A DNA stretch of 64,000 nt from Channallabes apus (taxonomy: Eukaryota; Chordata; Actinopteri; Siluriformes; Clariidae). Shown in pieces: positions 1-10,216 of this stretch. The stretch is from assembly GCA_030522415.1 (NCBI GenBank), contig CM060107.1:21178071-21242070 (forward strand), written 5' to 3'. Position 1 is the stretch's first letter. The number at the start of each line of letters is the position of its first letter. The position numbers and the translations under genes are program-made. Under the pieces are notes generated by a model. It made no database searches. It had not been told where the DNA came from and saw only the letters and a program-made list of their open reading frames with translations.

Positions 1-40
1 GTTGAGGGTTAGGGTGGTGGTGGGGGTGGGGGGGGGGGGC

Positions 41-297
41 TGGATCCTATCCCAGAAGGCTTAGGGCACGAGGCGGGGTACCAATCCATCGCAGAGCACA
101 CATCCATACACTCACTCACACACTCATTCACACACTATGGGCAATTTGGGAAGGTCAGTTAGCCTAATTGTCATGTCTTTGGACTGTGGGAGAAAACCGG
201 GGTACCTGGAGGAAACCCATCAAGCCTGGCTGGGAATCGAACCCAGACCCTGGAGGTGCAAGGTGACAGTGCTAACCACTACACCACGGTGCTGCCT
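41..297 (-). repeat. tRNA-derived SINE, minus orientation
   Basis: Read on the minus strand this starts with a 'GGCAGCACCGTGGTG' type head and a box-B-like 'GGTTCGATTCCC' (reverse complement at about 236-247), the internal RNA polymerase III promoter pattern of tRNA-derived SINEs. The body ('tatcccagaaggctt', 'ggacatgac' region) recurs at 11835-12127, 14076-14202 and 63236-63435. The 3' GAAT tail is not seen here; bases 1-40 are G-rich simple sequence. Confidence 0.7.
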
Positions 298-699
298 CGA
301 GGCATTATATTAACCGATTATTATTATACACATTTCTTTTCCTTGATGTCTCTCGGCCTCCTAAGAATTTGTGTCTGGTGGAGGAACCTTTTGTTGAAAC
401 CTGGCACTACAAAAGGTTCAAGATGGCGCCGGTGAGGTCGGCTGCCGAGACGACTGCTCCGACCACCTTTTATTTGTTTTTGTGTTTTAAGTTAGTTTTC
501 AGTGTTTTAAAATCAGCAAAATCACCACCATTGAGTACATTAGGTATGATAGAGACACTCTTGTTTCTATTGGTATACAATGTACTCACAATTCGACGTT
601 TTTAACTCCGGATCCGAGCTGGCCGAGTGAGATCCTGAGGGAGAACAAAGGACGCGACGCAAAGTGGCGGCCCCGAGGGAAACGAGCCGGCGTCAGGAA

Positions 700-2885
700 C
701 AGGCTAAGAGCCCGTGCACACCGCACACCTCTGCCTAGCATCCTGCTCGCCAACGTCCAGTCACTGGAAAACAAACTCGATGACCTCAGGGCCAGGATAG
801 AGTTCCAGAGAGACATTCGGGACAGCAATCTCCTCTGCTTCACAGAGACATGGCTGAACCCAGCGGTGCCAGACCACGCCATCCAGCCAGCCGAGTTCTT
901 CTCGGTTCACCGCATGGACCGGACGTGGGACTCTGGGAAGTCAAGGGGAGGCGGCGTGTGTTTAATGGTGAACAGCAGCTGGTACAACAGTGCGAGCGTT
1001 GTTCCTCTTACATGCTCCTGCACACCAAACCTGGAACTACTGTCCATAATGTGTCGTCCTTTTTATCTTCCACGGGAGTTCACATCGGTCATAATAAGTG
1101 CCGTTTATATTCCACCACAAGCGGACACGGACACTGCCTTATGCGAGCTGCAACAACAACAACAAACGCAACACGCGCAGCGCCGAACTTTTATCAGCAC
1201 ATCACCTGCCCCACCAGGGGCGAAAGGACACTGGACCATTGTTATACCGCGATGCTCTGAGATCTCGCACCGCTGCATACAACACGGGACTTGCATCGGG
1301 GGACATGGAACCATACAAGGCTGCGTCGTATAACGTGCGGAAAGCTGTGAAAGAGGCGAAGCAGCGCTACGGGAGAGAACTAGAGTCACCGCTTCAACAG
1401 AGTGACTCTAGGAGCCTGTGGCAGGGACTAAAAACAATCACGGATTATAAAACATCTACAACCGGTATGACGAACGCGGACACGACTCTGGCAAACGAGC
1501 TCAACACTTTCTATGCTCGCTTCGAGGCTGCAGCTAAAGACGCTAGCGATGCTAATGCTAACGGCGCTAATACTAGCAGCGCTAACGGCTGCAGACAGGA
1601 AGACATTGCCAGCACCGGAAGCGCGTTCATCATCACCGAGCACGACGTGAGGAGAGCCTTCAAGAGAGTGAACACCAGGAAAGTAGCAGGACCAGACAGT
1701 ATCTCAGGTCATATTCTCAGAGCCTGCGCAGACCAGCTAGCACCTGTGTTCACTGAGATATTCAACATCTCTTAATCTCAGTCGGTGATCCCCACATGCT
1801 TCAAAGAGTCCATCATTGTTCCTGTCCCAAAGAAACCACATCCTGCTTCTCTCAACGACTATAGCCCTGTAGCCCTCACCTCAGTAGTGATGAAGTGCTT
1901 TGAGCGCTTGGTCAGAGACTTCATAATTTCTTCACTACCGGACACACTCGACCCACTACAGTTCGTTTACCGTCCAAACCGCTCTACGGATGACGCTATC
2001 TCTCATCTCCTCCATACATCTCTCACTCATCTGGACACTCGGAGGGGGAATTATGTGAAAATTCTTCATCGACTACAGCTCTGCATTTAATACCATAATT
2101 CCCTCCACACTCACCACCAAGCTGGAGCACCTGGGACTCAGCTCATCTATGTGTCAGTGGATCTCCAACTTCCTAACTGGCAGACCATCATCAAGTTTGC
2201 TAACGACACTGTCGTGGTGGGCCTGATCACGAACAACGATGAGTCGACCTACCTGGAGGAGGTTGGAAATCTGGAGAACTGGTGCCAGAGAAACAATCTC
2301 CTCCTGAACGTCAGCAAGACAAAGGAGCTGATAGTGGACTTCAGTACAAAGCAGGAGAGGAACTACCAGACCCCCATCATCAACAGGAGCCCAGTGGAGA
2401 GAGTGGACAGCTTCAGATACATCGGTGTGCACATCACGCAGAACCTGTCATGGTCCTGTCACATCAACACCGTGGTGAAAAAGGCCCGGCAGGGTCTCTA
2501 CCACCTCAGACGCTTGAGAGACTTTAGACTGCCCTCTAAGGTGCTCAGGAATTTCTACTCCTGCACCATAGAGAGCATCCTGACGGGAAACATCACGACC
2601 TGGTTCGGGAACAGCACCATGCAGGACAGACGAGCTCTACAGAGGGTGGTCCGGTCAGCTGAGCGCATCATCTGCACCGAGCTCCCTGACCTGCACTTGA
2701 TACAGCAAGCGGTGCTGGACCAAGGCCAGGAAGATCATGAAGGACCTCAGCCATCCCAACAATGGACTGTTCACTCTGTTGTGGTCTGGGAAGCGATTCC
2801 GCTCCCTGAAGGCCAATACAGAGAGACTGAGGAGGAGTTTCTTCCCGCAGGCGATAAGGTCTCTCAATCACACCACCACACAGGA
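700..2885 (+). pseudogene. Degenerate endonuclease/reverse transcriptase ORF of Rex1-like copy R1
   Basis: The copy retains AP-endonuclease pieces ('ANVQSLENK' in the frame near 750, 'LCFTETWL' near 836, 'SRGGGVCLMVN' near 940) and RT pieces ('[18 protein letters not shown]' near 1858, '[20 protein letters not shown]' around 2163-2225). The catalytic FADD box has become FAND. The EN C-terminus is deleted (about 1150, next to a CAA repeat), a stop lies at 1773, frameshifts follow near 2070, and about 200 bases containing the [10 protein letters not shown] box are missing between 2160 and 2190. It cannot encode a working protein. The intact comparison is R2 at 34019-36499. Confidence 0.88.
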
Positions 2886-3913
2886 CTAATATCTTTTAAA
2901 CATTGCCTGAACAATCATGGACAAATTCATACACACTTGCACTACATATTTATATATCTGGACCATTGCACAAGACACTTTAAAAAGTGACATTTTATGC
3001 ACATTTGTACAACCACTTTCAAATTTTATATAATATACTTTTTTTTATATATATATTTCTATATTTTGTAATATTTTTTATCATGCCCTTATTTGTACAG
3101 TTTATCTTACTAGTTAAGTTTATTTTTGTCACGTTCTGCTATGATGTTGGACTGTGGGCAAGGTGTTGAGGCATAGACGCAGAGGGGATGCAGTGTAACA
3201 AAAAGAGTCTTTAATAATAATAAACCAAACAAGCAAAACAAAACATGAACAAAGGAAGTTGGCTTAAACTTGGGAGCATAAAGAAACAGAACTCAAACAC
3301 TTATACTTACACATAAGACTAGGGATTACATACATTGATACACAATACAGACATGGGATACAAACTGGACAAGACATACTAAACAGCCTAGAGGACTAAA
3401 CACAAGGGACTATGCATGCAAGGGATAAACAAACACAAGACAGGCTTGGCTAGGCCTACCACCTGTTCTGCACATTAGCTGCTAAGCTAGCTCATAGCTA
3501 ATCAGACTAATGGCTAAACAGGCTAGTAGCCTGAGACCCAAGGGAATGAACAGACAGGGTGCACAGCAGACTAGGTATGAAACAGACTAAGAGCTAAGCA
3601 GACAAGGAGACTAGACAGGCTCAAAGACTAGACAGACTAAGATCTAAACATGTTAGTATCACCCTCATTAGTATTTAAACAGACTACTAGCTAAACATGC
3701 AATGGGGGTTACTTACACAAGAGGGTAAACACAAAAGGCTAATTCTCCTAGAGGCTAATCCTGCTAGGAGACACAGAGACAAAGAGACATAAACTAAATC
3801 AAAGCAAATACAAACTTAAAGAGCTCAAGAAACTAAATGCCAACTATAATGAAATCAAACTAAAACAAGGAAACAAAACCCACATAACAGAAATGAATGC
3901 TCGACCCAGTTTC

Positions 3914-6246
3914 TTCTTCTTCTTTGTTGTTTTATGGCGGCTGGCAGCCAACTTATAGGTGCATTACCGCCACCTGCTGGGCTGGAGTGTGGATCATTAG
4001 ATTGGGAGAAAAAAAATTTTTTTTTTTTATTTTTTTATTTTTTCTTTTTTTCTCTTTTTTACTTTATTAAATTCTCTTAGATTCTATTGACTAGACCAGT
4101 TTCATTTAGGTACTTAAACAGACTTTTATATATTTTCCAGTTCATCTTCCCTAGTATGTTTTCTATTGTTGTTTCTACTCCTTCCTCCTGCATGGTTTCT
4201 CTGAGTTCCTGTCTTTCTTTGTCGTATCTTTTACAGTTTGTTAGTATGTGTGTTACTGTTTCTACTTGTCCACAGTATTCACATTTACCAGTTGGGTGTT
4301 TGCCTATTACCTTAAGACTTTGGTTTAGTCCTGTGTGTCCTATTCTTAGCCTAGTTATGATGATCTCCTCTCTTCTGTTTCTGCCCCATACTTTCCCTCT
4401 TTTGATCTTTTTTTGGATTTGATGCATGTGTCTACCTGTTTCTCCTTCATCCCATCTTTCTTGCCATATTTTGTTTGTGTGTTCTTTAATTATTTTCTTA
4501 ACTTCTGCTCTGCTTATTGGGATTTTTATTTGGACATTTTTACTTTTGAGTGCTTGTTTGGCGAGTTTATCTGCTTGTTCGTTTCCTTTTACACCTACGT
4601 GTGCTGGTACCCATAGAACAGTAATCCTCACATCTTTATGGTATAATTCTGTTACTAATTGTAATATATTATGTAGGATGTCCTGTCTGCATGAGTTTCC
4701 TGTTTCTAGACTGGTTATGGCCGACATGTTGTCAGATGCTATTATTGTCTCTCCTTGGTGATTCTTTTCCACCCATTTAAGTGCCATTTGTATTCCTATT
4801 AGTTCGGAGGTGTATACTGATAGTTGATCTGTTATTCTTTTTTTTTCTGATATTTTGTGTTGCGGGATGTAGAACGCTGCCCCTGTTCGTCCCGTACCTG
4901 GGTCTTTGGAACCATCCGTGTATATTATTAATTTCTTTTTTCCTATTGTTTTAATATGATTTTGCACTATTAGCCAGCATGGAATGTGTGTTGGGTTGTT
5001 CTTAATTTTTTGTTTTAAGCTTACATCTACTGGTGGGGTTATCAGTTTCCATGGTGGGGTTTTGTGAAGTGGTACTGTGGGACTGATGTTAAGTTTATGG
5101 AGTCTTAGGCCTTTTGCTCTAGTGTCTCCTATCCATCCGAAGCTGTATATGTTCATTTTGCTGTGTTCCCAGCATTCTTTAAGAATATTCTTTGTTGGAT
5201 GTTCTTTATTATGCCCTTGTAGGTTAACCCAGTATGCCAACAGTAGTTTTATTCTTCTTATTCTTATCGGCATTACTTCCATTTCTACTTGCATAGCTGA
5301 TACTGGGGATGTTTTGAAGGCCCCACAACAAACTCTTAAGGCTTGAGCTTGCATAGTGTCTAACTGTTTTAGGTTGGATTCTGCTGCTGACATGTATGCT
5401 AAGCACCCATAGTCTATAGTAGCTCTCATGAATGCATTGTATATGCTTACTAACGAGGCTCTGTTAGCTCCCCATGACTGTCCTGTAAGGCACTGCATTA
5501 CATTTATGATTTTATTGCATTTTTCTTTTATTTTCTTTATGTGTGTTTTCCAGGTTAGCTTTTCGTCAAAGTACATTCCTAGGTATTTGATTGTCTGTAC
5601 TTGTTTTAGTTCTTGTTTGTATAGTTTTAGAGAGATATTCTTATGTCTCTTTGTAAAGCATATACTGTGTGTCTTTGTTAGAGATATCTTAAATCCCCAT
5701 TTATTTGCCCATTTTTCTACCTCTTTTATTGCTTTCTGCATCTTGGTGTTAATGTATTCTATGTTCCTGCCTCTGATCCACAGTGCTCCGTCATCTGCAT
5801 ATAGTGATTTTCCTATTGTTTCTTCTACTCCATCAAATATGTCGTTTATCATGATGCTGAATAATATTGGGCTACACACGCTTCCTTGCGGGGTGCCGTT
5901 TTCTACTGTGTATTTTTTTGAGTATTCAGTACCCACTCTGACTTCTATTGTTCTATTTTCTAAAAAGTTCTTTATCCAATCATGCATTTTGCCTCTTATT
6001 CCTAATTTGTTTAGTTTGCATAGTAGACCTTCTTTCCATAGCATATCATATGCCTTTTCAATATCAAAGAAGACTGCAATTACCTTCTCCTTATTTGTTT
6101 GTGCTTTTCTTATTTCAGATTCTAGATTTAATATTGCGTCCATAGTACTTCTTCCTTTTCTAAACCCATTTTGGAATGGCGATAGAAGTTTGTTTATTTC
6201 TAAGTAGTGTGTTAGTCTTTCTGTTACCATTCTTTCCATTGTCTTT
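3914..6246 (-). mobile_element. 5'-truncated Nimb/I-type LINE with target-site duplication
   Basis: The insertion sits inside the solo LTR and is flanked by a 13-bp duplication 'tcgacccagtttc' (3901-3913 and 6247-6259). The minus-strand 3' end carries a GAAGAA-type tail and the short conserved segment around 'aggtggcggtaatgcacc' (3962-3979), with an A-rich stretch opposite 4009-4065. The element ends abruptly at the first codons of the RT domain, as expected from incomplete reverse transcription. The AP-endonuclease and ORF1 parts are absent. Confidence 0.88.
4077..6239 (-). CDS. Nimb/I-type reverse transcriptase-RNase H polyprotein (5' truncated, frame intact)
   Basis: A 720-residue open frame. 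RT motifs in order: 'FFDIEKAYD' (57-65, first catalytic Asp), 'NGTPQGS' (114-120) and 'YADD' (147-150). An RNase H domain follows at about 437-575, with 'YTDGSK', 'TSELIGIQMAL', 'ASDNMSAI' and 'WVPAHVG..GNEQAD', so the acidic and His residues are all present. The C-terminus has a CCHC-like knuckle 'CEYCG...HILTNC' (about 650-667). An RNase H placed after RT is characteristic of I/Nimb LINEs. The start ATG lies 7 bases inside the truncation point, so it is an accidental start; the normal N-terminal endonuclease is missing. The frame has no internal stop over 2.1 kb, pointing to a fairly young insertion. Confidence 0.88.
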   Translation of the reverse strand: MERMVTERLTHYLEINKLLSPFQNGFRKGRSTMDAILNLESEIRKAQTNKEKVIAVFFDIEKAYDMLWKEGLLCKLNKLGIRGKMHDWIKNFLENRTIEVRVGTEYSKKYTVENGTPQGSVCSPILFSIMINDIFDGVEETIGKSLYADDGALWIRGRNIEYINTKMQKAIKEVEKWANKWGFKISLTKTHSICFTKRHKNISLKLYKQELKQVQTIKYLGMYFDEKLTWKTHIKKIKEKCNKIINVMQCLTGQSWGANRASLVSIYNAFMRATIDYGCLAYMSAAESNLKQLDTMQAQALRVCCGAFKTSPVSAMQVEMEVMPIRIRRIKLLLAYWVNLQGHNKEHPTKNILKECWEHSKMNIYSFGWIGDTRAKGLRLHKLNISPTVPLHKTPPWKLITPPVDVSLKQKIKNNPTHIPCWLIVQNHIKTIGKKKLIIYTDGSKDPGTGRTGAAFYIPQHKISEKKRITDQLSVYTSELIGIQMALKWVEKNHQGETIIASDNMSAITSLETGNSCRQDILHNILQLVTELYHKDVRITVLWVPAHVGVKGNEQADKLAKQALKSKNVQIKIPISRAEVKKIIKEHTNKIWQERWDEGETGRHMHQIQKKIKRGKVWGRNRREEIIITRLRIGHTGLNQSLKVIGKHPTGKCEYCGQVETVTHILTNCKRYDKERQELRETMQEEGVETTIENILGKMNWKIYKSLFKYLNETGLVNRI

Positions 6247-6629
6247 TCGACCCAGTTTCCCAGAACAAACAGGTATTTATAACAGTGCTAACGACCCTCC
6301 TCAGTTCAGGTGAGCATCCACGTCACCTGACCGAGGAGGCTTCTGGGAAACTGAGTCTAGGAACAAAAACTACAAACTAAAAACACTGCCCTCTAGTGGG
6401 CAACCCTCACAATTTTCTTTAGTATTTCTTTTTATCAGTGGTGTCAAAAGTATTCACATTCATTACTTGAGTAGAAGTATAGATACTAGGGTTCAAAAAT
6501 ACTTCTTTAGAAGTTGAAGTATCAACCCAAGCTTTTTACTTAAGTAAAAGTTTAAAAGTACTGGTTTCAAAACTACTTAAAGTATAAAAGTAAAAGTACC
6601 GTGAGGGGCGACAAAAGCATTAAGGTCTC

Positions 6630-6885
6630 GCTTTCTGATCATGCGACGGAGGGGGGGGGGGGGATGGCGTTGTGCGCGTTCTGATCATGTGACAAGGGGG
6701 GGGGCGTTGTGCGCGTTCTGATCATGTGACGGGGGGGGGCGTTGTGCACGTTCTGATCATGTGACGGGGGGGGGGGCGTTGTGCACGTTCTGATCATGTG
6801 ACGGGAGGGGGGCGTTGTGCGCGTTCTTATCATGCGACCCGGTGGGGGGGGGGGGGGGGGAGTTGCGCGTTCTGATCATAAAAAT
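6630..6885. repeat. G-rich minisatellite inside hAT copy 1
   Basis: Six or so units of about 41 bases, each with 'cgttctgatcatgtgac' followed by a run of 7-12 G and 'gcgttgtg'. The palindrome TGATCA occurs in most units. The matching place in hAT copy 2 (about 18018-18090) holds only two units, so the array expanded (or contracted) after transposition. The G-runs vary in length and could form G-quadruplexes. Confidence 0.85.
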
Positions 6886-7003
6886 AGAGTAACGAGGCTG
6901 TTTTTAAAAAGTTAGGAGTAGAAAGTACAGATAATTGCTTAAAAATGTAAGGAGTAGAAGTAAAAAGTCGGCTGAAAAATAATCACTCCAGTAAAGTAAA
7001 AAT

Positions 7004-7150
7004 AATGTGGGCTACATAGACAATTGGAAGACCTTTGAGGGCAAAGCTGGCCTGTTAGGGCGGGACGGTGTCCATCCCACTCGGGAAGGTGCTTCTCTCA
7101 TTTCCTGTAGTATAGCTCATAGTCTCAGTAGAGGTCTAGTTAATCGGTGA
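7004..7150 (+). pseudogene. C-terminal fragment of L2 ORF1 (SGNH/esterase-like domain)
   Basis: The frame reads 'NVGYIDNWKTFEGKAG...' then 'GRDGVHPTREGASL' and stops at 7148-7150. The Asp-x-x-His pattern (DGVH) is the last conserved block of SGNH hydrolases, a domain known in CR1/L2 ORF1 proteins. The Gly-Asp-Ser and Gly-x-Asn-Asp blocks lie upstream in the full protein and are lost here by 5' truncation; they survive in copy A3 (48100-48350 region). Confidence 0.75.
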
Positions 7151-7246
7151 CAATCCAGAGCCCAGGCCAGGGAGCAGACAGACAGGCTAAACCAACCGTC
7201 TGCTAGCTGCATAGAGTCGTCACTCAGGGTTCACCTTATTGAGACT

Positions 7247-10216
7247 GTGTCTGTTCCCCGATCTAAGCAAAAATGTAGAAAGACCCAGAAAGTCTGTTTC
7301 AATAATCTAATTAACATAAAGTCCACAAACTCCGATCATACTGAATGCGCAGCCGGCACCTCTGATCTGAAGCTAGGATTGTTAAATATTAGATCTCTCA
7401 CATCAAAAGCAGTTATTGTTAATGAAATTATCACAGATCAGGCGTTTGATATACTCTGTTTAACTGAAACATGGGTTAAACAGGATGAGTATGTAGCTCT
7501 AAATGAAGCTAGTCCTCCTGGATACAGCTACATACACCAGCCTCGGTTAACTGGTAGAGGAGGAGGCGTCGCAGTTATTCATAATGATAACCTGTCTATC
7601 GTACAAAAACACAGACACAAATTTAACTCATTTGAAATTCTCTATAGTAACATAAGTGTATTTAAGTATATTAAATCAGCTCAGTCGATTCCACTAATTA
7701 TAATTTACAGACCTCCAGGGCTGTATTCTGAATTTCTTAGTGAATTTGCAGATTTCATCTCAGACCTGGTCATTTCTGTAGACAAAGTGTTAATTGCTGG
7801 AGATTTTAACATTCATTTTGAGAATCCAGAAGACCCTCTGAGAACAGCATTTATATCCATACTGGACTCCGTAGGTGTAAATCAGTGTGTAGTAGGACCC
7901 ACTCATAAAGCAGGTCACACTTTAGATTTAGTAATATTCTTCGGATTAACTATAAGAAATGTGTTCACAATTCCACTGTCTGAAATTATCTCAGATCACT
8001 ATCTTGTCTCCATTCAAGTGTCTCACAGTGATAATGTACGCACAGTACCGCGCTACCGTATTAAACGTACATTCACATCAACTACCACACAGAGTTTTAT
8101 CAGTAATCTCCCAGAGTTACCAACTTCGATTAGGCCACCGTCTGACCCCACAGAACTTGATCAGGCGACTGAATATTTAGAGTCGACACTTCGTTGTACC
8201 TTAGATAATGTAGCTCCAGCTAAAAGAAAAATTATTAGAGATAAGAAACTCGCTCCCTGGTATAACGATCACACGCGCACTTTAAAACAGACTGCTCGGA
8301 AATTAGAGCGTAAATGGCGTCAAACTAAATTGTTGGTATTTCAAATAGCATGGAAAGAGAGCATCCTGAACTATAGGAAAGCTCTTAGTGTAGCTAGATC
8401 AACGTATCTCTCCACTCTTATAGACGAAAATAAAAATAATCCTAGATTTTTATTTAATACCATAGCCAAATTAACCAGAAATAAGACCACTACAGAAATC
8501 TCCACAACAACATCATGCAATAGTGAGGACTTCATGAACTTTTTTAATAATAAAATTGTAAATATCAGGCATAAAATTGAGGCTTTGAAACCAAACAATG
8601 TAATTGATACTGATGTTAACCTAGCCATGTCAGATTCAAACCTAGAATACTTTACTCCTCTTGAAGAGAATGAACTAATTTCACTCATCTCTTCTGCAAA
8701 TTCATCAACCTGTATATTAGATCCTATACCGACACATTTTCTTAAACAGATAGCACCAGTAATAACAGAACCGATGTTGAGAATAATTAATTCCTCACTC
8801 AGCATTGGTTATGTTCCAAAATCTTTTAAAGTAGCAGTTATTAAACCAATAATTAAGAAACCTGACCTCGACCCCTGTCAGCTGTCCAATTACAGGCCAA
8901 TATCAAACCTCCCCTTTATCTCTAAGATTCTGGAAAAGATAGTAGCGGAGCAGCTATGCTCATATCTACATAGAAATGGCATACATGAACTGTATCAGTC
9001 AGGATTTAGGCCTCATCACAGCACAGAAACAGCACTCGTTAAAGTAGTAAATGACCTCCTATTGGCCTCTGATCAGGGTTGTGTAACTATGCTTGTATTA
9101 CTCGACCTCAGTGCAGCTTTTGACACTATTGATCATGCTATTCTTCTTCACAGATTAGAAAATTTAGTAGGAATTAAGGGTACAACCCTCTCCTGGCTCA
9201 GATCCTATTTGACCGATCGTTATCAGTATGTAGACTTAAATGGTGATTATTCTGCATGTTCTCTAGTGGAGTTTGGCGTTCCGCAGGGTTCAGTTTTAGG
9301 CCCACTGCTTTTTTCCCTTTACATGCTTCCTCTGGGCAACATAATCCGTAAGCATGGTATTAGTTTTCATTGTTATGCTGACGACACACAGTTATATGTC
9401 TCAACAAAACCTGATGAGAAAAACCATCTTACTAAAGTTGAGCAATGTGTTCAGGACATAAGAAATTGGATGCTAATTAACTTCCTTCTGCTTAATCCGG
9501 ATAAGACAGAAGTTCTAGTCATAGGACCGCATACAGCTAGAAGTAAAATCTTAGATCACACCGTAACTTTAGATGGCCTTTCTGTTCCGTCAAGTGCAAC
9601 AGTAAAAGACCTCGGCGTGATTATAGATTCCAGCCTTTCATTTGAAGCTCATGTAGATAATATCACCAGGATAGCATTCTTTCACCTTAGAAATATCGCC
9701 AAAATAAGAAATATATTGTCGCTAAATGATGCAGAAAAACTAGTTCATGCTTTTATCACTTCTAGGTTGGACTATTGTAATGCCTTACTGTCTGGTTGTT
9801 CAGTTAGGTGCATAAACAAGCTTCAGCTAGTCCAAAATGCAGCAGCGAGAGTCCTCACTAGAACCAGAAGATATGAGCACATCACCCCTATCCTATCTTC
9901 ACTGCATTGGCTCCCTGTGAAATTTCGCATTGATTTTAAAATACTACTCTTGACATATAAGGCATTAAATGGTCTCGCGCCGCAGTATCTGAGCGAACTG
10001 CTAGTGTCTTACGATCCGCCACGCCTACTTCGGTCAAAGGATGCAGGCTGCTTATCAGTACCGCGTATTATGAAAACTACAGCTGGGGGCAGAGCTTTTT
10101 CTTACAAAGCCCCAAAATTATGGAATAGTCTTCCAAATAGTGTTCGGGACTCAGACACAGTCTCAGTGTTTAAGTCTAGGCTAAAAACCTATTTATTTAG
10201 CCAAGCATTTTTATAA
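7247..10216 (+). CDS. L2-type ORF2: AP endonuclease-reverse transcriptase, intact frame
   Basis: A 989-codon open frame. The AP-endonuclease spans about residues 44-260: '[10 protein letters not shown]', 'LCLTETWV', 'GGGVAVIH', 'IAGDFNIHF', 'HTLDLVI' and 'ISDHYLVS', which supply its Asn, Glu, Asp and His residues. RT follows: '[17 protein letters not shown]' (near 550), '[15 protein letters not shown]', '[13 protein letters not shown]', '[13 protein letters not shown]' and 'CYADDTQ' (YADD near 710). The frame opens with GTG rather than ATG; no convincing ATG precedes the endonuclease, so the true start (or a re-initiation after the ORF1 stop at 7150) is open. The protein would nick DNA and prime reverse transcription at the nick. 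No stop or frameshift is visible. Confidence 0.92.
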   Translation: MSVPRSKQKCRKTQKVCFNNLINIKSTNSDHTECAAGTSDLKLGLLNIRSLTSKAVIVNEIITDQAFDILCLTETWVKQDEYVALNEASPPGYSYIHQPRLTGRGGGVAVIHNDNLSIVQKHRHKFNSFEILYSNISVFKYIKSAQSIPLIIIYRPPGLYSEFLSEFADFISDLVISVDKVLIAGDFNIHFENPEDPLRTAFISILDSVGVNQCVVGPTHKAGHTLDLVIFFGLTIRNVFTIPLSEIISDHYLVSIQVSHSDNVRTVPRYRIKRTFTSTTTQSFISNLPELPTSIRPPSDPTELDQATEYLESTLRCTLDNVAPAKRKIIRDKKLAPWYNDHTRTLKQTARKLERKWRQTKLLVFQIAWKESILNYRKALSVARSTYLSTLIDENKNNPRFLFNTIAKLTRNKTTTEISTTTSCNSEDFMNFFNNKIVNIRHKIEALKPNNVIDTDVNLAMSDSNLEYFTPLEENELISLISSANSSTCILDPIPTHFLKQIAPVITEPMLRIINSSLSIGYVPKSFKVAVIKPIIKKPDLDPCQLSNYRPISNLPFISKILEKIVAEQLCSYLHRNGIHELYQSGFRPHHSTETALVKVVNDLLLASDQGCVTMLVLLDLSAAFDTIDHAILLHRLENLVGIKGTTLSWLRSYLTDRYQYVDLNGDYSACSLVEFGVPQGSVLGPLLFSLYMLPLGNIIRKHGISFHCYADDTQLYVSTKPDEKNHLTKVEQCVQDIRNWMLINFLLLNPDKTEVLVIGPHTARSKILDHTVTLDGLSVPSSATVKDLGVIIDSSLSFEAHVDNITRIAFFHLRNIAKIRNILSLNDAEKLVHAFITSRLDYCNALLSGCSVRCINKLQLVQNAAARVLTRTRRYEHITPILSSLHWLPVKFRIDFKILLLTYKALNGLAPQYLSELLVSYDPPRLLRSKDAGCLSVPRIMKTTAGGRAFSYKAPKLWNSLPNSVRDSDTVSVFKSRLKTYLFSQAFL

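Larger units (their letters stand above)
3127..6411 (-). mobile_element. Solo LTR of an LTR retrotransposon, interrupted by a LINE
   Basis: The unit runs from TGTCACG (3127) to CTCACA (6411) and is flanked by a perfect 5-bp duplication 'atttt' (3122-3126 and 6412-6416). Removing it restores the Rex1-like 3' UTR. Read on the minus strand it begins TGTGAGG and ends GTGACA (TG...CA), holds a TATAAATA-like box (about 6275-6282) and an ATTAAA poly(A) signal near 3205-3215. No internal region or second LTR is present, so it is a solo LTR of roughly 0.95 kb without the nested 3914-6246 LINE. A related partial copy lies at 22748-23214. Gypsy-type origin is likely but not proven. Confidence 0.8.

Noticed and set aside
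1..40. G-rich 'gggttaggg' as telomeric repeat
   Set aside because: Only one TTAGGG-like match within irregular G-runs.
4087..6207. Several plus-strand frames opposite the Nimb ORF
   Set aside because: They lie antisense to an intact RT-RNase H frame and show no domain.
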